Assembly (NCBI GenBank): GCA_040007355.1
Contig: JBDTVE010000101.1
Span: 1 to 9,310, forward strand
Length of the DNA: 9,310 nt
Reading direction: 5' to 3'
Origin: JACMLD01 sp040007355
GTDB taxonomy: Bacteria > Bacteroidota > Bacteroidia > Chitinophagales > Chitinophagaceae
Shown here: in pieces, positions 5,014 to 9,310 of the stretch
How the letters are laid out: every line of letters begins with the position of its first letter
Numbering within the stretch: the stretch's first letter is position 1
Made by a program: the position numbers and the translations under genes
Notes under the pieces: model-generated
Databases searched by the model: none
What the model was told of the DNA's origin: nothing
The model's input: the letters and a program-made list of their open reading frames with translations, nothing else

Positions 5014-7869
5014 TTATTTGCTGAGGTACATACTCCTGTCTTTGTACAACTGCCTGAAATAAGGATCGCGCAAGTCTTTTATAAAACGGATGGCTTCGCC
5101 GGTACTTTTCATTTCGGGGCCTAATTCCTTGTTCACTCCGGGGAATTTATTGAAACTGAAAACCGGTTCTTTAATGGCAAACCCCTTTAATTTCTTTTCA
5201 AATACAAAGTCTTTTAGTTTATAGTCGCCGATCATTATTTTGGTTGCTACATTCAGATAAGGGATCTGGTAAGCCTTTGCTATAAAAGGAGTGGTGCGCG
5301 ATGCACGGGGATTTGCTTCAATAACAAATACATTGCTGTCTTTGATGGCAAATTGTATATTGATAAGCCCTTTTATTTTTAGCGCCCTTGCAATTTTTTC
5401 GGCATATTCTTCCATGGTATGCACAACCAGGGGCGTCAGGTTAAACTGCGGGAGTACCGCGTTGCTGTCTCCGCTGTGAATTCCGGCGGGTTCAATATGT
5501 TCCATCACACCCATCACATGAAAATCTGTGCCGTCAAAAATGCCATCTATTTCGGCTTCCTGGCAACGGTCCAGAAAATGGTCAACCAGTATTTTGTTGC
5601 CGGGTAGGTGTTTTAGCAGGCTTACTACGGCGCTTTCAACTTCATCGTCATTGATTACAATACGCATTCTTTGTCCGCCCAGCACATAACTGGGGCGTAC
5701 CAGTACGGGATAGCCAACGCGGTTGGCCACTTCAACTGCTTCGTCAACAGTTTCGGCGGTTCCATAAGAAGGATAGGGGATGTCCAGTTCTTTTAGCATA
5801 TCGCTGAAGCGACCGCGGTCTTCGGCAATATCCATGCTGTCGTATGAAGTGCCAATTATCCTGATTCCTTTTTTGTGCAGGCGTTCTGCCAGCTTCAGGG
5901 CTGTTTGTCCGCCCAGTTGTACAATTATGCCCTCTGGTTTTTCATGTTCAATAATTTCCCAGAGGTGTTCCCAGTACACCGGTTCAAAATAAAGTTTGTC
6001 TGCCATATCAAAATCGGTAGAGACCGTTTCGGGGTTGCAGTTCACCATAATGGATTCATAACCGCATTCCTTGATGGCCAGCAACCCGTGTACGCAGCAA
6101 TAATCAAATTCAATGCCCTGTCCGATGCGATTGGGGCCGGATCCCAGCACGATGATTTTCTTTTTACCGGTCACCTTGCTTTCATTGGCGGGTGTGCCGA
6201 TTTTCTCACCGGCTGTACTGGAAGAAGCTTCAAAGGTAGAATAGAAATAAGGCGTTTTTGCTTCAAATTCAGCGCTGCAGGTATCCACCATTTTAAATAC
6301 GCGGGTAATGCCGGCTGCTTTTCTTTTTTCGTACACCGCATCCTCGGATCCGTCGTTCATTATTTTGGATATCTGTTCATCGCCAAAGCCATGGCGTTTG
6401 GCTTTTTCCAGCAATTCCAGGGGCAGGGTATCCAGTTTATATTTTGCAATTTCCTTTTCAATATCGCAGATCAATTTAATCTGGTTCAGGAACCAGCGGT
6501 CAATGCCATTGGTAGCCTTTGAAATAGTACTTACCGATACGCCCAGCATCAACGCGTCTTTGATGCGGAAAATGCGATCCCATTTGGGTGTTTTCAGGTA
6601 TTCAATCAGTTCCTCAGCATGCATCTGGCTCTTACCATAATAGCCCAATCCTATTGCATTGTTTTCCAGGCTCTGACAGGCTTTTTGCATTGCTTCCGTA
6701 AAACTTCTGCCAATAGACATCACTTCTCCAACGCTTTTCATCTGCAGACCCAGCGTGTCATTGGCACCCTTGAATTTGTCAAAATTCCAGCGGGGCATTT
6801 TTACGATTACATAGTCCAGGGCCGGTTCAAAATAGGCCGAAGTATTTTTTGTAATTTGATTTTCCAGTTCATCCAGGTAATAGCCAATGGCCAGTTTGGC
6901 CGCAATCTTGGCAATGGGATAGCCCGTGGCTTTTGATGCCAGCGCGGAAGACCGGCTTACCCGGGGGTTGATTTCAATGGCAATGATTCCTTCTGTATCG
7001 GGGTTGAGAGCAAACTGTACATTGCAACCGCCGGCAAAATTGCCAAGGTCGCGCATCATCCGGATAGCAGTATCGCGCATCAGCTGGAATGCGGTATCGC
7101 TCAGGGTCATGGCAGGCGCTACGGTAATGGAATCACCGGTATGCACGCCCATGGGGTCAAAATTTTCAACCGTGCAGATAATAACCACGTTATCATTGGA
7201 ATCCCTGAGTAATTCAAGTTCAAATTCTTTCCAGCCCAGAACCGCTTTTTCTACCAGCACTTCGTGGATGGGCGAGGCCTGCAACCCGCGGTTAAGCGCT
7301 TCGTCCAGGTCATCTTTATCATGTACAAATCCGCCGCCCGTACCACCCAGCGTAAATGAAGGGCGTATTACCAGCGGGAAGCCTATTTGCTGGGCAAATT
7401 CTTTTCCTTCCAAAAAGGAGTTGGCAGTTTTGGCATTTGCAACCGGAACGCCCATTTCAATCATCCACTGGCGGAATTTTTCACGGTCCTCCGCTTTATC
7501 AATGGCTTTAATATCTACCCCAATCAGGCGCACATTGAATTTTTGCCATACGCCCAGGTCTTCGGCCTCCTTGGCCAGGTTAAGCGCTGTTTGTCCGCCC
7601 ATGGTAGGCAAAACGGCATCAATTTCATTTTCACTCAGGATTTGTTCAATGCTTTCTACAGTCAAAGGCAAAAGATAGACCTTGTCGGCCATCATCGGGT
7701 CGGTCATAATAGTAGCGGGGTTGCTGTTGATCAGGATGACCTTAATCCCCTCTTCCCTTAAACTGCGGGCGGCCTGGGTGCCGGAATAGTCAAACTCGCA
7801 GGCCTGGCCAATAATAATAGGGCCCGAACCAATAATCAGTACTGAACGTATGGAGGTATCTTTTGGCAT
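5014..7869 (-). CDS. carB: Carbamoyl-phosphate synthetase large subunit, short form
   Basis: CarB joins bicarbonate, glutamine-derived ammonia and two ATP into carbamoyl phosphate for pyrimidine and arginine synthesis, working with the small subunit CarA. The duplicated synthetase halves are clear. The first starts RSVLIIGSGPIIIGQACEFD with ATP-grasp motif LVIRPSFTLGGTGGG (about residues 166-180) and INPRVSRSSALASKATG. An oligomerisation region follows (about 400-555). The second half starts IIVLGSGPNRIGQGIEFDY (about 570) with LVRPSYVLGGQRMRIV (about 720) and IEANPRASRTTPFIAKA. The protein is 951 residues against 1073 in E. coli and ends just after the second ATP-grasp unit, so the MGS-like domain that binds UMP and ornithine in E. 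coli is absent. The end is a clean stop followed by a terminator, so this is not a truncation artefact. carA is not adjacent. The start ATG at 7869 gives the canonical MPKDTSIRSVLIIG opening. Confidence 0.97.
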   Translation of the reverse strand: MPKDTSIRSVLIIGSGPIIIGQACEFDYSGTQAARSLREEGIKVILINSNPATIMTDPMMADKVYLLPLTVESIEQILSENEIDAVLPTMGGQTALNLAKEAEDLGVWQKFNVRLIGVDIKAIDKAEDREKFRQWMIEMGVPVANAKTANSFLEGKEFAQQIGFPLVIRPSFTLGGTGGGFVHDKDDLDEALNRGLQASPIHEVLVEKAVLGWKEFELELLRDSNDNVVIICTVENFDPMGVHTGDSITVAPAMTLSDTAFQLMRDTAIRMMRDLGNFAGGCNVQFALNPDTEGIIAIEINPRVSRSSALASKATGYPIAKIAAKLAIGYYLDELENQITKNTSAYFEPALDYVIVKMPRWNFDKFKGANDTLGLQMKSVGEVMSIGRSFTEAMQKACQSLENNAIGLGYYGKSQMHAEELIEYLKTPKWDRIFRIKDALMLGVSVSTISKATNGIDRWFLNQIKLICDIEKEIAKYKLDTLPLELLEKAKRHGFGDEQISKIMNDGSEDAVYEKRKAAGITRVFKMVDTCSAEFEAKTPYFYSTFEASSSTAGEKIGTPANESKVTGKKKIIVLGSGPNRIGQGIEFDYCCVHGLLAIKECGYESIMVNCNPETVSTDFDMADKLYFEPVYWEHLWEIIEHEKPEGIIVQLGGQTALKLAERLHKKGIRIIGTSYDSMDIAEDRGRFSDMLKELDIPYPSYGTAETVDEAVEVANRVGYPVLVRPSYVLGGQRMRIVINDDEVESAVVSLLKHLPGNKILVDHFLDRCQEAEIDGIFDGTDFHVMGVMEHIEPAGIHSGDSNAVLPQFNLTPLVVHTMEEYAEKIARALKIKGLINIQFAIKDSNVFVIEANPRASRTTPFIAKAYQIPYLNVATKIMIGDYKLKDFVFEKKLKGFAIKEPVFSFNKFPGVNKELGPEMKSTGEAIRFIKDLRDPYFRQLYKDRSMYLSK

Positions 7870-7901
7870 TTTACGTGTTATTATCCTAAAAACAAATTGC
7901 G

Positions 7902-7909
7902 CAAAAGTA
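7902..7909 (-). promoter_or_regulatory. Candidate carB promoter, -7 box
   Basis: On the minus strand this reads TACTTTTG, an exact match to the Bacteroidota -7 consensus TAnnTTTG, 32 bases upstream of the carB ATG. This would give a leader of roughly 25 bases. No clear TTTG-like -33 box is found at the normal spacing, so the call rests on the -7 box and its position. Confidence 0.5.
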
Positions 7910-8067
7910 AGGGAGTGAGAGAAAATATTACGGTTATTTTTTTACAAGATTTGTACACAGGTTAGGCGATAGCTATAAATGCCTGCTCGCCAGTGAGCCC
8001 GGACGCAGGCCCGGTACTGCATGCAGGCGGATATACCCGTCGCAACGGCTGTGACCGGCAATTAAAA

Positions 8068-8088
8068 AACCCGCCAGCGGGCGGGGTT
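8068..8088 (-). terminator. Terminator of the small exported protein gene
   Basis: CCCGCC and GGCGGG arms with a 4-base loop; on the minus strand the stem is followed by TTTTTTAATT. It lies 30 bases after the stop of the small gene at 8119-8334 and supports that gene being real. Between this site and carB (7910-8067) I see no gene. Confidence 0.85.
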
Positions 8089-8118
8089 GTTATAAGACAG
8101 GTTAATATTAAAATTGTA

Positions 8119-8334
8119 TTAACTGTTGTGAAAAGACGCCCACTCCACATCATCCAGCACTACCTGGCCCTTACGCAGGGCAACGCGTTTCCTTGCCAGC
8201 TGTCGCTTTTCATTGTAGCTGGTTTTCCATTTATACACCAATTTTTGTTTGGCCTCTGTTCCCTTCACCCAGCCAACAATAGTGGCCGACATCATTACGA
8301 TGCTCAGAAGAAGGTTTCGGTAAAATTTTTTCAT
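8119..8334 (-). CDS. Small exported or membrane-anchored protein, unknown function
   Basis: A 71-residue protein that I do not recognise. The N-terminus MKKFYRNLLLSIVMMSATIV is a basic start followed by a hydrophobic run to about residue 22, followed by GWVKGTEA, which fits a Sec signal peptide cleaved after Ala or an uncleaved membrane anchor. The rest is strongly basic, with many Lys and Arg (KLVYKWKTSYNEKRQLARKR), and ends VVLDDVEWASFHNS. There is no Cys, so it is not a lipoprotein. The evidence that it is real: third-position base choice resembles the neighbouring genes, the ATG gives a sensible signal sequence, and a good terminator follows on the same strand. It is monocistronic, lying upstream of carB on the same strand but separated by that terminator. 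The neighbours give no hint of function. The mirror frame on the plus strand looks like a shadow. Confidence 0.6.
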   Translation of the reverse strand: MKKFYRNLLLSIVMMSATIVGWVKGTEAKQKLVYKWKTSYNEKRQLARKRVALRKGQVVLDDVEWASFHNS

Positions 8335-8722
8335 GATAGAAATTTGTCCTGTTCCTGAATATTATAATTAAGACAATTGCTATATGTCAAACGCTGTACC
8401 ATAGTTGAGAAAAATGTATACCAAAAACAGGGTATTTTTTCAAAAAGACTGTTAAAGCTGCATACCCTGTTATGAAAATATTATCTTTTGTAATTGATCT
8501 GCCGGTCATGAGGCATACACCAAATATGGAACCAAGCACTATGATCCCCGAGTTGACATAGATCATGATATAGATTGCGATAGTTGGTAGGGGTACCGGC
8601 CATGGGGAACACCAACCATGGGAAACATGCAGATGCGGGGCCTTGAAAAAGGGGATATTGATTATCGTTAGCGCAACCCGGTAATCCAGCACCGGCTGGT
8701 TTGCTAAGTCGGCATTATTTTT
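8335..8722. other. Stretch without a convincing gene
   Basis: About 390 bases. The minus strand has one frame open from about 8746 to the TGA at 8387, with a hydrophobic middle (LPTIAIYIMIYVNSGIIVLG), but it has no ATG near its beginning, matches no family I know, and its upstream end runs into the promoter region of the M23 gene. It may be a chance frame or a gene remnant. Two repeats stand out: 10-base inverted arms AACAGGGTAT (8426-8435) and ATACCCTGTT (8462-8471) around 26 bases, and an imperfect direct repeat beginning CCATGGG at 8600 and 8616. The promoter of the small exported protein must lie near 8335-8400, but no TAnnTTTG box was found there. Confidence 0.4.
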
Positions 8723-8758
8723 TTTGAACGATTCTTTAACGCTAAGCGTTTAGCTTTG
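8723..8758 (+). promoter_or_regulatory. Candidate promoter and palindrome upstream of the M23 gene
   Basis: TAGCTTTG at 8751-8758 matches the Bacteroidota -7 consensus TAnnTTTG, with TTTG at 8723-8726 as a possible -33 box; the 24-base spacing is one or so longer than the usual range. Transcription would start near 8765, about 28 bases before the ATG. The spacer holds a perfect palindrome, AACGCT-A-AGCGTT (8738-8750), abutting the -7 box, where a repressor could block RNA polymerase. The operator role is inference. Confidence 0.45.
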
Positions 8759-8792
8759 CGGGATACTTGCATCATTAAAAAGTTTAATATAA

Positions 8793-9310
8793 ATGCGTTC
8801 AGGATTACTGATCCTTCTTCTTGGCTTTGCTGCAAACGGCCACACACAAGTGTTTTCGCCCACTCATTACCCCCAGGGTTATTTCAGGAGCCCGCTCGAT
8901 ATACCCATCAGCCTGGCGGGCAATTTTGGCGAAATGCGTCCCAATCACTACCACATGGGGTTTGATTTAAAAACAGACCACCATGAAAACATGCCGGTAC
9001 ACGCCGCCGCCGACGGCTATATTGCTAAAATAAAAATTGAGCCGGCGGGGTTTGGCAGGGCTATTTATATTAACCATCCAAACGGCTTTACTACGGTACA
9101 CGGGCATTTGAATGCATTTGTACCCGCCCTGGACGCCTGGTTAAAACAACAACAGTACCTGCTTGAATCGTGGAAGGTTTTCCTTGATGTACCGCCCGGT
9201 TTGTTCCCGGTAAAAAAAGGTGATTTGATTGCCTACAGTGGCAATACCGGCGGCAGCCAGGGACCGCACCTGCATTTTGAAATCCGGACAACCAACGAAG
9301 ATGTAAACAA
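8793..9310 (+). CDS. Secreted M23-family metallopeptidase (5' part)
   Basis: The frame is open from ATG 8793 to the window end (172 codons), so the C-terminus is missing. M23 enzymes are zinc endopeptidases that cut peptidoglycan cross-links; some homologues are inactive scaffolds. Residues 1-19, MRSGLLILLLGFAANGHTQ, form a signal peptide for export. The core motifs are intact: HYHMGFD gives zinc ligands His54 and Asp58 (H-x3-D), TTVHGHL gives His103 and His105, and GPHLHFEIR gives His159 and the third ligand His161. AAADGYIAKIKI and VKKGDLIAYSGNTGGSQ are the typical lysostaphin-like strands. An insertion of about 30 residues (roughly 110-140, LKQQQYLLESWKVFLDVPPG) sits between the His103 and HxH motifs, as I recall from long Bacteroidota M23 proteins of about 550 residues. 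It is divergent from the small exported protein gene. A competing upstream frame (8756-8965) is a shadow. Confidence 0.9.
   Translation, partial: MRSGLLILLLGFAANGHTQVFSPTHYPQGYFRSPLDIPISLAGNFGEMRPNHYHMGFDLKTDHHENMPVHAAADGYIAKIKIEPAGFGRAIYINHPNGFTTVHGHLNAFVPALDAWLKQQQYLLESWKVFLDVPPGLFPVKKGDLIAYSGNTGGSQGPHLHFEIRTTNEDVN

Noticed and set aside
5291..7761. Many plus-strand open frames opposite carB, up to 250 codons
   Set aside because: carB is certain on the other strand across the whole stretch; these frames have unlikely composition and no motifs.
7962..8358. Plus-strand 121-codon frame and minus-strand 63-codon frame around the terminator at 8068-8088
   Set aside because: Both read through a terminator hairpin, and the plus frame is antisense to the more plausible small exported protein.
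8600..8630. CCATGGG-containing direct repeat as part of a repeat array
   Set aside because: Only two imperfect copies, with a 16-base period, so it does not form an array; no CRISPR-like structure occurs in the window.
8756..8965. Plus-strand frame of 69 codons overlapping the M23 gene start
   Set aside because: The overlapping frame from 8793 carries a signal peptide and all M23 motifs; this one does not.

Overview
The window looks like a chromosomal segment of a Bacteroidota bacterium, most likely Chitinophagaceae or a close relative. The grounds are the family-level protein signatures (the Cys-poor DksA/TraR protein next to ileS, the Bacteroidota-style RbfA, LolC/E-type permease, DinB and M23 proteins), the lack of clear Shine-Dalgarno sequences, and TAnnTTTG-like -7 promoter boxes. 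No database search was possible, so this placement is by recognition.

Left part (1-1409, + strand): the 3' end of isoleucyl-tRNA synthetase (ileS) is followed after 5 bases by a 310-residue DksA/TraR-family protein with a long Lys/Pro/Ala-rich tail. A 50-base near-perfect palindrome closes the unit and also serves the convergent universal stress protein gene (1425-1895, - strand). Upstream of that gene lies a decayed C-terminal piece of an S9 (DPP-IV type) peptidase (1983 to about 2555, - strand), with an in-frame stop, a frameshift and the nucleophile Ser replaced by Asn.

Middle (2707-4391, + strand): rbfA, for 30S subunit maturation, then an FtsX/LolC/E-type inner-membrane permease. Converging on it is a DinB-family gene (4455-4927, - strand) broken by an apparent one-base deletion.

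Right part: carB (5014-7869, - strand), the large subunit of carbamoyl-phosphate synthetase in a short 951-residue form that ends where the C-terminal allosteric domain would begin. It has a strong terminator and a recognisable -7 promoter box. Upstream are a small exported protein of unknown function (8119-8334, - strand) with its own terminator, a 460-base stretch without a convincing gene, and the 5' part of a secreted M23 metallopeptidase (8793 to the window end, + strand), preceded by a candidate promoter with a palindrome in its spacer.

Most of the window is housekeeping: translation, ribosome assembly, pyrimidine/arginine precursor synthesis and envelope functions. I found no phage, IS element, CRISPR array, defence cassette or new multi-gene system. 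The points worth a second look are the tailed DksA-like protein, the two broken genes, the short CarB and the small exported protein.
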